Under the pieces are notes generated by a model. The model was not told the DNA's origin. It did no database searches and was given only the letters and a program-made list of their open reading frames with translations. A stretch of 64,000 bases of DNA, from positions 2,698,786 to 2,762,785 of the forward strand of contig NC_016941.1 in the NCBI RefSeq assembly GCF_000236925.1. Direction: 5' to 3'. A program made the position numbers and the translations under genes. Positions 1 through 14,122 of the stretch are shown here, in pieces. Within the stretch, counting starts at the first letter, position 1. Every line of letters starts with the position of its first letter. Source of the DNA: Staphylococcus argenteus (GTDB lineage Bacteria; Bacillota; Bacilli; Staphylococcales; Staphylococcaceae).

Positions 1-5541
<5,541 letters not shown>

Positions 5542-5580
5542 GTAATAACTCCTTGTATCATCTTATATTCATTAGACTAT

Positions 5581-5609
5581 AATATATGTCACTATTCAAT
5601 TTAATACAA
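5581..5609 (-). promoter_or_regulatory. putative sraP sigma-A promoter
   Basis: Read on the minus strand, TTGTAT (5609-5604) and TATATT (5586-5581) are separated by 17 bp, about 40 bp upstream of the sraP start. The -35 element is not perfect, so this is a moderate call. Confidence 0.4.
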
Positions 5610-6011
5610 CTCTTTTTCGTAATAAAAATACTTATTTTATTAGAAATTGTAAAATTTCATTTGTTATTTTGTGATGCAATCGTTTCCATTAATGTGGAAT
5701 TTCTTTTTTATACTGTGGCGTATTATCCTTTTTGCATAAATTCTTCTATTAAATTTAATCTTTATTTTCATTTTTTATTTGATGCTAAAACACGTTTCAT
5801 ATTAATATATGTATATCATCCTCCTTTATATTTATAAATAGTTAATTTACAACTAAACGATAAATATTATATACAAAATACATCTTTAATATTAAAGTAA
5901 TATCAATTTATTTTCAATAAACCTAGTGTGATATATGAGAAAATGCAAAAGTTTATTATTTTAAAATATAAATAACACTACATATTGCCTTACTGTTTCA
6001 CATGTTTTGGA
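5610..6011. other. AT-rich intergenic region
   Basis: The stretch between the sraP promoter and the terminator of the next gene is very AT-rich. An open frame at 5586-5837 on the plus strand has no ribosome site and a composition typical of AT-rich noise. I see no gene here. Confidence 0.5.
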
Positions 6012-6060
6012 CAAAAAAATACACCTCTCTAAATTTAGAATTTAGTAAAGATGTATTTTA
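6012..6060 (-). terminator. rho-independent terminator of the flavin reductase gene
   Basis: AAAATACA (6016-6023) pairs with TGTATTTT (6052-6059), with an inner CTAAAT/ATTTAG pair. On the minus strand a run of seven T follows. It lies 25 bp past the stop of the gene that ends at 6084. Confidence 0.7.
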
Positions 6061-6083
6061 TGCAAATGTATTCCTAATTTTAT

Positions 6084-6782
6084 TTATGTCTTATCATTTG
6101 AATTTGATTGATTATCGAAATTTCTTCCTTCTAAACCTGCTAACTCTTCTTTAGAAGCTGCAGGTGCTTTCATTTCAAATATCTCATTCACTACTGTGTA
6201 ATCGTAATATCCTAATCTGGCAATAGGTTTAATCGACTTAATGTCTAATTTACCGTTATCAAGAATAACTTTATCATCAATATGAACTTGGGCGACTCTA
6301 CCTATAACAATGTCTACGGTAGATACTGGGTCTCCAGTTGGAATACGAATCGTTTGAACGTACTCACATTCAAAATGAACCGGCGATTCTTTTACACGAT
6401 AACCTGGGGCTTCAATACAGTCTTCCTTTGTCACGCCCGCAAATTCAAATTCATCTTCTTCAGGTGGCAGTGCTTTCGACGATAAATTAACTGCATCTCT
6501 CAAGTCATAGGTTGCCATGTTCCATACAAACCAACCTGTCTCTTCTGCATTTTTCACTGTATCTTTACGCTCATGATCACCAAGAACGGATTGATTTGCC
6601 GCAAACATAACCATAGGTGGGTCCCACGTTAAGTTTTGATACTGACTATAGGGAGCAAGATTATTCTTTCCATCTTTCGATACAGTAGAAATCCAACCAA
6701 TCGGACGTGGTACTGTACTACTTTTAAATGGATCATGCGGTAAACCATGACTTCTTACACCTTGCTTTGGCGAATAATTCAT
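6084..6782 (-). CDS. flavin reductase-like FMN-binding protein (DIM6/NTAB type)
   Basis: A 232-aa protein of the flavin reductase-like, FMN-binding split-barrel family. The hallmark VPRPIGWIST segment near residues 24-33 and the following N..APYS stretch match the FMN-binding edge of these proteins. It probably reduces or binds FMN; the substrate is unknown. The ATG at 6782 has a GGGGTG ribosome site. The Asn/Ser-rich C-terminal tail is a variable extension. It is monocistronic, with its own terminator, and divergent from the lipoprotein array to the right. A second, distinct paralog lies at 14123-14734, so the accessory island is bracketed by two members of one fold. Confidence 0.85.
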   Translation of the reverse strand: MNYSPKQGVRSHGLPHDPFKSSTVPRPIGWISTVSKDGKNNLAPYSQYQNLTWDPPMVMFAANQSVLGDHERKDTVKNAEETGWFVWNMATYDLRDAVNLSSKALPPEEDEFEFAGVTKEDCIEAPGYRVKESPVHFECEYVQTIRIPTGDPVSTVDIVIGRVAQVHIDDKVILDNGKLDIKSIKPIARLGYYDYTVVNEIFEMKAPAASKEELAGLEGRNFDNQSNSNDKT

Positions 6783-7093
6783 TCTATCTTCACCCCTTAT
6801 TAGTAATTACATTTAAGGTTACGCCCTCTTTACTGAAGCGTCTAATATAAATAAACAATTTATTTATAAGTAGAAACTATATATGATGTGGCTTCTTTCT
6901 TTTGTGTCCTTACTTCTCGACTTATAGAAATATGTTAATACAATTAATATTTATGATATTTTTTGTTAATTTAATTAATTATAGTTACTCTAATCATGAT
7001 TAGTTTATAATAATATTGAATAACAATATTTTGATTTTCATATTATTTATCTAGATTCTGAAAAATAGTGCAATACAAAGGGGTTGTCTATCT
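6783..7093. other. divergent intergenic region upstream of the lipoprotein array
   Basis: About 310 bp of AT-rich DNA between two divergent genes, presumably holding both promoters. An AAAGGGG ribosome site precedes the ATG at 7094. I could not choose -35/-10 boxes with confidence and see no other gene. Confidence 0.4.
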
Positions 7094-8065
7094 ATGAGAA
7101 AACTTATGCAAATCATGTTATGTGCATCACTTATATTATGTGCATCAATCATATTAAGCGGTTGCTCATTTATGCATAAAGATCAAACAAAATCTATTCC
7201 AAAGACGGTTAGCGTCAAAGATTACGATGGTAAATATATTGGTGAACATAAAAAAAGAAATGAAGTATTTCTGAAAAAACATAAAGATGAAGCGATCAAA
7301 AAATATAAAGACTACGTGAAAGACACCTTTGGTTATGATTGTAAAATTAATTTGGTGGAGGCCTATACTAATACATCTGGGTTTAGTGAGAAAAGTAAGG
7401 TAGATGGATTAGTAGTCGTCGGTACGGTCAACTATGACGTTCCTTTTCAATTTAGACTAATTTTTGTTGAGTCTGACAATGGCATAACTATCACAACATT
7501 TACACCTGGCCATAAAAACGAAACGTCAGCTGCAGTTGCAGCCATGATGTATAAGCGTTATGAACACGATATAGAACAAGCTCGGTTAAAATTTAAATCC
7601 GAAGTTGAGAAAAATGGTTATTATGCCATGAATGAAAAACTGCAAGTTAAACAAGAATTTAATGGTGTTACTAAGCAATACTTAAATTTCAATACCGTTA
7701 GTATAGATGACCTAGATAAGTTTAAAAAAGAATTCAAGCCTGTCATGCACTTAAAAGGTGATGCATTCAATCAACAGTTACAATCTTTGATTAACAAATA
7801 TCCACAAATACAAAAAAACATGAATTCTGACTTTATTGCCTATTACGATAAGAAAAGCACAAAAGTCGTTAATAAATATTCATGGGATTTACAGGTACCA
7901 ACAAATGACACAATGAAAAAAATACCTGGATTGAAAATGATGTATTTTTACAAAGACGGCGTATCCCCGAGCCAAATTGGAGAAGATGGCAGACTAGAAA
8001 ATAAGACTAATAAAATATCAATGGATGGTGGAAATTGGGAAGAGATTCAAAAAGAAATAAAGTAG
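7094..8065 (+). CDS. lipoprotein paralog 1, TilA-like immunity candidate
   Basis: A 323-aa lipoprotein, first of four tandem paralogs. It has a signal peptide ending in lipobox LSGC, then a conserved block (VSVKDYDGKYIGEHK) and a mixed charged domain with FGYDCK and TTFTPGH segments. Context suggests an immunity protein that guards the membrane outer face against the lipase-like toxin encoded downstream. This is inference by analogy with TilA and was not checked by homology search; the family may be a staphylococcal lipoprotein DUF. The signal peptide carries an in-frame 18-bp tandem duplication (7118-7153) absent from the other copies. Its C-terminus keeps a GG pair where paralogs 3 and 4 overlap a toxin start, but no toxin frame follows. 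Confidence 0.8.
   Translation: MRKLMQIMLCASLILCASIILSGCSFMHKDQTKSIPKTVSVKDYDGKYIGEHKKRNEVFLKKHKDEAIKKYKDYVKDTFGYDCKINLVEAYTNTSGFSEKSKVDGLVVVGTVNYDVPFQFRLIFVESDNGITITTFTPGHKNETSAAVAAMMYKRYEHDIEQARLKFKSEVEKNGYYAMNEKLQVKQEFNGVTKQYLNFNTVSIDDLDKFKKEFKPVMHLKGDAFNQQLQSLINKYPQIQKNMNSDFIAYYDKKSTKVVNKYSWDLQVPTNDTMKKIPGLKMMYFYKDGVSPSQIGEDGRLENKTNKISMDGGNWEEIQKEIK
7118..7153 (+). repeat. 18-bp tandem duplication inside a signal peptide
   Basis: Two adjacent 18-bp units at 7118-7135 and 7136-7153 differ at three or four positions and encode LCASLI then LCASII. Paralog 2 has only one unit. The duplication lengthens the hydrophobic core by six residues without shifting the frame. Confidence 0.8.
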
Positions 8066-8137
8066 TGTAATGTCAAAAAACAAATTTTTTTATATTTATA
8101 TCCCAAAAATACTACTTATCATGAGGAGTCATTAAAA

Positions 8138-9067
8138 ATGAGAAAACTTATGCAAATCATATTATGTGCATCAATCATATTAAGCGGTTGCTCATTTATG
8201 CATAAAGATCAAACAAAATCTATTCCAAAAGCGGTTAGCGTCAAAGATTACGATGGTAAATATATTGGTGAACATAAAAAAAGAAATGAAGTATTTCTGA
8301 AAAAACATAAAGATGCAGCAATCAAAAAATATAAAGACTACGTGAAAGACACCTTTGGTTATGATTGTAAAATTAATTTAATTAAGCCATATACTAATGC
8401 ATCTGGGTTTAGTGAAAAAAGCAAAACAGATGGCTTAGTTGTTGTTGGTACGGTCAATTATGACGTTCCTTTTCAATTACGATTACTCTTTGTTGAATCT
8501 GATAATGGTGTAACCATCACTACATTTACTCCAGGTCATGAAAATGAAACATCGGCGGCAATTTCAGCCATGATGTATAAACGTTATGAACATGAAATTG
8601 AACAAGCTCGGTTAAAATTTAAATCCGAAGTTGAAAAAAATGGTTACTTTGCCATGAATGAAAAACTTCAAGTAAAACAAGAATATAACGGAGTTGTAAG
8701 GCAATATTTAAATTTTAAAACTCCTGGAATTGAAGGCATGGATAAATTCAAAAAAGAATTCAAACCGCTTATGAATAAATCAAATAGTGATTTTAATCAG
8801 AAATTTGACGCATTGTTAATGAAACACCCTGAAATTAAAGATCAAACTAAAACTAATTTTATTGCATATTATAGTAAAAACAAAACTCGTGATATCGTTG
8901 GTGACTACGTAGTAACCCTACAAAAACCTACTAACAAAGTAATGAAAAATTACCCAGGCATTAAATTTATGAAATTTTATAAGGATAGTGTTTCCCCATC
9001 ACAACTTGATAAGAATGGTAGATTAAAATCTGAAGTCGAAGAAGTTTCTACTCTTGGAGGGGAATAG
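8138..9067 (+). CDS. lipoprotein paralog 2, orphan TilA-like immunity candidate
   Basis: A 309-aa lipoprotein with lipobox LSGC, nearly identical to paralog 1 over the first 180 residues and diverging in the C-terminal third (from about residue 195). A GAGGAG ribosome site precedes the ATG. The last codons contain GGAGGGG, the same sequence that serves as ribosome site for the toxin after paralog 4, but the following bases have decayed and no toxin start remains. It therefore looks like an orphan immunity gene left after loss of its cognate toxin. The divergent C-terminal third is the likely specificity region (inference). Confidence 0.8.
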   Translation: MRKLMQIILCASIILSGCSFMHKDQTKSIPKAVSVKDYDGKYIGEHKKRNEVFLKKHKDAAIKKYKDYVKDTFGYDCKINLIKPYTNASGFSEKSKTDGLVVVGTVNYDVPFQLRLLFVESDNGVTITTFTPGHENETSAAISAMMYKRYEHEIEQARLKFKSEVEKNGYFAMNEKLQVKQEYNGVVRQYLNFKTPGIEGMDKFKKEFKPLMNKSNSDFNQKFDALLMKHPEIKDQTKTNFIAYYSKNKTRDIVGDYVVTLQKPTNKVMKNYPGIKFMKFYKDSVSPSQLDKNGRLKSEVEEVSTLGGE

Positions 9068-9171
9068 CATAAAAATCGATAACATTAATTTAACCATTAC
9101 GAATTGCCTAAAGACATTTTGATGTTCTATAGTTCCTTATAAAAATACTCAATATAGAGGAGATATTAAAA

Positions 9172-10116
9172 ATGAGAAAAGTAACTAGCTTTGTATTGTG
9201 TACATCACTTATTTTAGGTGGCTGTTCTTTTATGCATAAAGATCAAACAAAAGATATCCCAAAGACGGTTAGCGTCAAAGATTATGATGGTAAATATATT
9301 GGCGAACATAAAAAAAGAAATGAAGTATTTCTGAAAAAACATAAAGATGAAGCGATCAAAAAATATAAAGACTACGTGAAAGACACCTTTGGCTATGATT
9401 GTAAAATTAATTTAGTTGATGCCTATACTAATAAATCTGGATTTAGTGAGAAAAGTAAAACAGATGGTATATCAGTGATTGGTACTGTCAATTATGACGT
9501 TCCTTTTCAACTCCAATTACTTTTTGTTGAATCTGATAATGGTGTAACCATCACTACATTTACACCTGGACATATAAATGAAACATCAGCGGCAGTTTCA
9601 GCCATGATGTATAAGCGTTATGAACATGAAATCGAACAAGCTCGATTAAATCTTAAAAATGAAATTGAAAAAGATGGCTATTATGCGATGAGCGAAAAAC
9701 TTCAACTAAAACAAGAATTTAATGGCGTTACTAAACAATTTTTGAATTTCAACACAGACAGTATCGATGACTTAAAAAAGTTTAAACAAGAATTTAAGCC
9801 TGTTATGCACTTAAAAGGTGATGCATTTAATCAACAGTTACAATTTTTGATTAACAAATATCCACAAATACAAAAAAATATGAAATCAGAGTTCATTGCT
9901 TATTATGATAACGAAAAAAATAGAGAAACAGTAAAAAACTATGCTTGGAATCTTCAAAAATCTATAAATGACGTTATGCAATCATATCCTAGCACAAAAT
10001 TTGTACAGTTTTATAAAGATGATGTTTCCCCGTCAATGGTAGATGGAAATGGCCGCTTAAAATCGGATGCTAATGTAATTTCCATCGAGGGAGGAAAGTA
10101 TAATGAGAACAAATAA
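9172..10116 (+). CDS. lipoprotein paralog 3, TilA-like, paired with a broken toxin
   Basis: A 314-aa lipoprotein with lipobox LGGC. Its leader (MRKVTSFVLCTSLILGGC) matches paralog 4 rather than paralogs 1 and 2, and its upstream sequence (bases near 9150-9175) is repeated almost exactly before paralog 4, indicating a recent tandem duplication. The 3' end overlaps the truncated toxin start at 10103 by 14 nt, with the toxin ribosome site lying inside the lipoprotein gene. Function as immunity protein is inferred from this coupling. Confidence 0.8.
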   Translation: MRKVTSFVLCTSLILGGCSFMHKDQTKDIPKTVSVKDYDGKYIGEHKKRNEVFLKKHKDEAIKKYKDYVKDTFGYDCKINLVDAYTNKSGFSEKSKTDGISVIGTVNYDVPFQLQLLFVESDNGVTITTFTPGHINETSAAVSAMMYKRYEHEIEQARLNLKNEIEKDGYYAMSEKLQLKQEFNGVTKQFLNFNTDSIDDLKKFKQEFKPVMHLKGDAFNQQLQFLINKYPQIQKNMKSEFIAYYDNEKNRETVKNYAWNLQKSINDVMQSYPSTKFVQFYKDDVSPSMVDGNGRLKSDANVISIEGGKYNENK

Positions 10117-10312
10117 TCATATAACCGATTTAGATGCTATTGAGTTAAGTAGCAGTTGGAAGTACAATTCGAAATTGGTGACTGACAAAAATGTAAATGT
10201 AAATAACCACATTTATCGCATTATAGATAAATTCGAGTCTATCAAGACTGACCATGTCTATAAATTATATGAACGTAATGATAATGATAGAAGTAGAGGG
10301 ATGGATTGCTAA
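10103..10312 (+). pseudogene. truncated TslA-like toxin remnant
   Basis: A 69-codon frame starting with an ATG that overlaps paralog 3 by 14 nt and has a GGAGG ribosome site. It aligns with the first 65 or so residues of the intact toxin at 11438: shared HITDLDAIELSS near residue 6 and KLYER near residue 54. It then breaks off before the strand and catalytic serine. All lipase and targeting sequence is missing, so it cannot encode an active toxin. The following bases (10313-10500) resemble the spacer before paralog 3, which suggests deletion during tandem duplication. Confidence 0.75.
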
Positions 10313-10506
10313 TAAAAAACTTGAAGACATTTTAGTGTACTATAGTTCCTTATCCAAATAATCACATTAACTTTACAATTAAATATAAAATTATTAGCTA
10401 TTACGAGAATAATTAAGTTATAATTATATTGCATTAAAACACTTTAACTATTATTTATATTTTTATTTTCATTATAAAAACACTCAATATAGAGGAGATA
10501 TTAAAA
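10313..10506 (+). other. spacer repeated within the lipoprotein array
   Basis: This spacer contains stretches (for example near 10320-10355 and 10480-10506) that match the spacer at 9108-9171 upstream of paralog 3. The repeat supports segmental duplication of a leader plus lipoprotein unit. No complete gene is seen. Confidence 0.6.
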
Positions 10507-11451
10507 ATGAGAAAAGTAACTAGCTTTGTATTGTGTACATCACTTATTTTAGGAGGCTGTTCTTTAATGCATAAAGATCAAACAAAATCTATTCCAAAAA
10601 CGGTTAGCGTCAAAGATTATGATGGTAAATATATTGGTGAACATAAGGATAGAAATGAAGTGTTTCTCAAAAAACATAAAGATGAAGCAATCAAAAAATA
10701 TAAAGACTACGTGAAAGACACCTTTGGCTATGATTGTAAAGTTAATTTGATTAAACCATATACTAATGCTTCTGGGTTTAGTAAGAAAAGTAAAACAGAT
10801 GGCTTAGTAGTCGTCGGTACGGTCAATTATGACGTTCCCTTTCAATTTAGACTGATATTTGTTGAGTCTGGAAATGGCGTGGCTATCACAACATTTACAC
10901 CTGGTCATGTAAATGAAACATCAGCGGCAGTTGCAGCCATGATGTATAAACGTTATGAACCTGAAATCGAACGAGCTCGGTTAAAATTTAAATCAGAAGT
11001 TGAGAAAAACGGTTATTACACCATGAATGAAAAACTTCAAAAGAAGCAAGAATTCAATGGCGTTACTAAACAATTTTTGAATTTCAACACAGACAGTATC
11101 GATGACTTAAAAAAGTTTAAACAAGAATTTAAGCCTGTTATGCACTTAAAAGGAGATGCATTCAATCAACAGTTACAATCTTTGATTAATAAATATCCTC
11201 AAATACAAAAAAATATGGAGTCAGAATTTATTGCTTATTACGATAAAGGTGAAAACAGAGAGACTGTTGCTAACTATGTTTGGAACCTACAAAAAACAAC
11301 TAATGACACAATGAAACTTTATCCAGGAAATAAAAGCATCATATTTTACAAAGATAAAGTTTCTGCTTCACAATTAGATGAGCATAAACGTTTACAATCA
11401 GATTCTCAAGAAATTTCCATTTCTGGAGGGGAAAATGATGAAAAAAAATGA
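10507..11451 (+). CDS. lipoprotein paralog 4, TilA-like, paired with the intact toxin
   Basis: A 314-aa lipoprotein with lipobox LGGC, closest to paralog 3. A GAGGAG ribosome site precedes the ATG. Its final codons hold the GGAGGGG ribosome site of the toxin gene and it overlaps that gene by 14 nt (11438-11451), so the two are translationally coupled with immunity made first. By analogy with TilA it would sit on the outer face of the cell membrane and neutralise the lipase domain of its partner. Recognition as a lipoprotein is firm; the immunity role is inferred. Confidence 0.82.
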   Translation: MRKVTSFVLCTSLILGGCSLMHKDQTKSIPKTVSVKDYDGKYIGEHKDRNEVFLKKHKDEAIKKYKDYVKDTFGYDCKVNLIKPYTNASGFSKKSKTDGLVVVGTVNYDVPFQFRLIFVESGNGVAITTFTPGHVNETSAAVAAMMYKRYEPEIERARLKFKSEVEKNGYYTMNEKLQKKQEFNGVTKQFLNFNTDSIDDLKKFKQEFKPVMHLKGDAFNQQLQSLINKYPQIQKNMESEFIAYYDKGENRETVANYVWNLQKTTNDTMKLYPGNKSIIFYKDKVSASQLDEHKRLQSDSQEISISGGENDEKK

Positions 11452-13531
11452 TCATATAACCGATTTAGACGCAATTGAATTAAGTAGTGCTTGGAATTAC
11501 AATAGTAATATTTCAAAAAATGACAAGATTAATGTAAATGGTAGCATGTATAAAGTTATAAAACAGCAACAAACAACTAACACTGGACTCGGCTATAAAT
11601 TATATGAACGTTATGACAATAATAAAAGTACTGGACAGATAATAATATCTTTTGATGGTACTGATTTTAGTGACCCAAACGATGTAAGTGCAGATTTAAG
11701 ACTCGCTGGAGACTCAATTCCAAATCAATTACTGGAAGCAGGAAAAGTGTATTCTGATTTAAAACAAAAATACAGTGATGCAGACTCTTTAGATGCAGAT
11801 GCATTTTACAAAAAATATAATTTAAAAATCGATGATTACAAAGGAAAGTCAATCACAAATGCAGGGGGTAATTCACTCTCTGGAGCCATAGCTCAATATT
11901 TAGGTGTATTAGATCCAGGTCTTAACGTAACTACTACAAATTCTGCACCTATGCCAAGATCTATTACCCGTATGGCTCGTCGAGATGCAAATAATATACA
12001 TAATTACCACAGTAGAAGTGATGTCTTGACTAGAATTAATATAGGTGGGCTTATGTATAATTCCATGGTCGGAAAACACATTTTCCTAGAAAATGGCGTG
12101 TCTACATTTGGAGCATTGGGACCTGCTCATACTGGATACAACTTTGAAGAAAAAGAGAAGTTAGACCATTTTGATCAAGACAATATTATTAACAAGGAAG
12201 TCTATACGAGCCGCAATGGATTGAAAATTTATGCTGACATGGATGAACATACTCCTATATTTGTATGGAGTGGTGATGCTATTGGTGCTGGCACATCAAA
12301 AATAAAATTAGATAAAGGGCACCTGGCGGATTTAAACGACTATGTGCATGGTAGATTAACCGAATATGTAAATAATATTGATCTTAAAATGAAAGATATT
12401 CGAACATCCGTTGAACGTGAAAATAATAATTTTAGTCAACATGTAAATGAAACGAAAGATTATTTTAAAAAAGTAATAAAACTTAACGAATTAGAAGGTT
12501 GGATTCACAACATATCCAATCTAATTAGAACTAAAATTGAAAGTAAAGCGGATGAATTAAAAGGTAACCTCAGAACACTTAGAGACCAAGATAATATTTT
12601 AGATTTAGTAGGTGCCGATCATATTATTAATTCAATTATTGATTTTATTGATAAAATTACCGATAAAATTTCAAAATTCATTAAATATGGTGATGATTTC
12701 ATGGAAGCTGCTTTTGATATAGTTAGCAACACTATTGTCAAAATGTTTGTCAACTTATCAGAAGGATTTGAGGATGGTGTTAGAGAAGAAGTTTTAGCCC
12801 ATTTGAATGTTGTAATACCAAATATTCAAATTATCAAAAATCAAGTCACTAATTTCGGTGATGGCATTAATGATATATTGACCCAAATGACCCATTTGGA
12901 TGACAATGTAATGGTTAACAACGTACCCATCAATAAAAATGCTACAAAGCAAACATCAAAACCACTTGCAGAATCTAAGAATTTATTATTGAATTTAGAA
13001 ATCCGAAATAAAGTGATGGAATCTGGTTTGGGTACACTTGCGTCAAATATAAATCTTTTGATAGTACCAGAAACAGTAAGAATCATTGCGCTCATTTCTA
13101 TAGTTGATGCATGCACACCAACATTATCTTATTTTGTTGGTAAGATTGAATGGATTGCATCCAAAGTTCCATTTGCCAAGACAACAGCGGAAACACTTAA
13201 ATCTTTTAAAAATCTTATTGATAAGTTACATCAACAATTAACTGATATGCGATTAATCCTAGATGAACTTATTTTTACAGAATATATTATCAATGAGATG
13301 CAAGATTTTTTCAAAAATGCACTACTATCAGATAGCCTTCTAAGAGATATTAAAGTATTAAGTGCTAATGCTAAAGGTGACGCCGACATGTTAGAAACGG
13401 AACTTCATGCTGTCATAAACGCAATGTCTCAAAACGAAGGTAAATCTGTTGATGCACTTAAAAATAGTACCGCTTCTCTAAAAAACAATCTAACCAAATT
13501 AAAAGAACAACTCGATAAAACCACACATTAA
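11438..13531 (+). CDS. tslA: TslA-like type VII secretion lipase toxin (reverse domain order)
   Basis: A 697-aa protein. Start chosen at 11438 because GGAGGGG lies 6 nt upstream and because it aligns with the start of the remnant at 10103. The N-terminal third is an alpha/beta hydrolase of the class-3 lipase kind: strand IIISFDGTDF (68-77), nucleophile elbow GGNSLSG with Ser146, NSAPMP (168-173), and candidate Asp195 and His214. From about residue 320 to the end it is long, largely hydrophilic helix (ID/K/N-rich), with no signal peptide. This order, toxin first and helical targeting region last, is that of TslA, a phospholipase A exported by the staphylococcal T7SS and countered by lipoprotein TilA. 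The serine motif is GNSLSG rather than the usual GHSLGG. No gene for the small helical partners (TlaA1/TlaA2) was recognised nearby. Confidence 0.7.
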   Translation: MKKNDHITDLDAIELSSAWNYNSNISKNDKINVNGSMYKVIKQQQTTNTGLGYKLYERYDNNKSTGQIIISFDGTDFSDPNDVSADLRLAGDSIPNQLLEAGKVYSDLKQKYSDADSLDADAFYKKYNLKIDDYKGKSITNAGGNSLSGAIAQYLGVLDPGLNVTTTNSAPMPRSITRMARRDANNIHNYHSRSDVLTRINIGGLMYNSMVGKHIFLENGVSTFGALGPAHTGYNFEEKEKLDHFDQDNIINKEVYTSRNGLKIYADMDEHTPIFVWSGDAIGAGTSKIKLDKGHLADLNDYVHGRLTEYVNNIDLKMKDIRTSVERENNNFSQHVNETKDYFKKVIKLNELEGWIHNISNLIRTKIESKADELKGNLRTLRDQDNILDLVGADHIINSIIDFIDKITDKISKFIKYGDDFMEAAFDIVSNTIVKMFVNLSEGFEDGVREEVLAHLNVVIPNIQIIKNQVTNFGDGINDILTQMTHLDDNVMVNNVPINKNATKQTSKPLAESKNLLLNLEIRNKVMESGLGTLASNINLLIVPETVRIIALISIVDACTPTLSYFVGKIEWIASKVPFAKTTAETLKSFKNLIDKLHQQLTDMRLILDELIFTEYIINEMQDFFKNALLSDSLLRDIKVLSANAKGDADMLETELHAVINAMSQNEGKSVDALKNSTASLKNNLTKLKEQLDKTTH

Positions 13532-13616
13532 ATTCATATATTTTGAGTGAATAGAATTATATTTCCATAGCAAACATTCCTAAACTACACATGTTACATA
13601 AGAGATTCATTTTTGA

Positions 13617-13652
13617 AGAAACGGGTAAAATGATAAAGCAACCGTTTTTCAA
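13617..13652 (+). terminator. putative terminator after the toxin gene
   Basis: AAACGGGT (13619-13626) pairs with AACCGTTT (13640-13647) with one mismatch, followed by TTTTTC. It lies about 85 bp past the toxin stop and just before the next ribosome site. Confidence 0.5.
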
Positions 13653-13678
13653 AAAATCAAACATTGGAGGAATTATAT

Positions 13679-14038
13679 ATGATTTTGCGTTACGCAACTA
13701 ATTTAAAACTTGCGAAGGAGCTATACCAAGCCAGTAAACCTAAATTGCAAGAAGATAAGGGTATGATTGAACTGTTTGAGCATACTTTCGGCTTGCAAAA
13801 AGAACTTGTAAAATACGTCGGCATTGCAGAAGCAACTACTGCTGCTTTATACTCAGCGAGCTTTATCAATAAAAACATTTCTCGCCTTGCTTCGCTATCA
13901 ACGATAGGTATTTTAAGTGTTGCTGCTTACAAACATTTCGAAGCTGGTCATGGAAAAAAAGGTGCGCAACATGCATTAGATTTATTAGGACTTGCTACTT
14001 TAAGTTTACTAGATACATTTTCTTGTAATAAAAAATAG
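13679..14038 (+). CDS. small DoxX-like membrane protein
   Basis: A 119-aa protein; the ATG at 13679 is preferred because GGAGG lies 8 nt upstream, whereas the upstream in-frame ATG at 13664 overlaps that site. After a helical N-terminus there are three hydrophobic segments (about residues 47-62, 68-82 and 97-111), with a GHGKKGAQHALDLLGLA stretch reminiscent of DoxX-like proteins. No catalytic motif is seen. It follows the toxin gene but is separated by a likely terminator, so a role with the toxin is open. The family call is tentative. Confidence 0.65.
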   Translation: MILRYATNLKLAKELYQASKPKLQEDKGMIELFEHTFGLQKELVKYVGIAEATTAALYSASFINKNISRLASLSTIGILSVAAYKHFEAGHGKKGAQHALDLLGLATLSLLDTFSCNKK

Positions 14039-14122
14039 TCTTCATTTTAGAAGCACATACTTTAGCAACTATGTACTTTGGATTCAAGCCATAAACAGTA
14101 CACCGCTATAGCATGTGTTTTA

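Noticed and set aside
5586..5837. 83-codon plus-strand frame upstream of sraP
   Set aside because: AT-rich noise with no ribosome site, overlapping the sraP promoter on the other strand.
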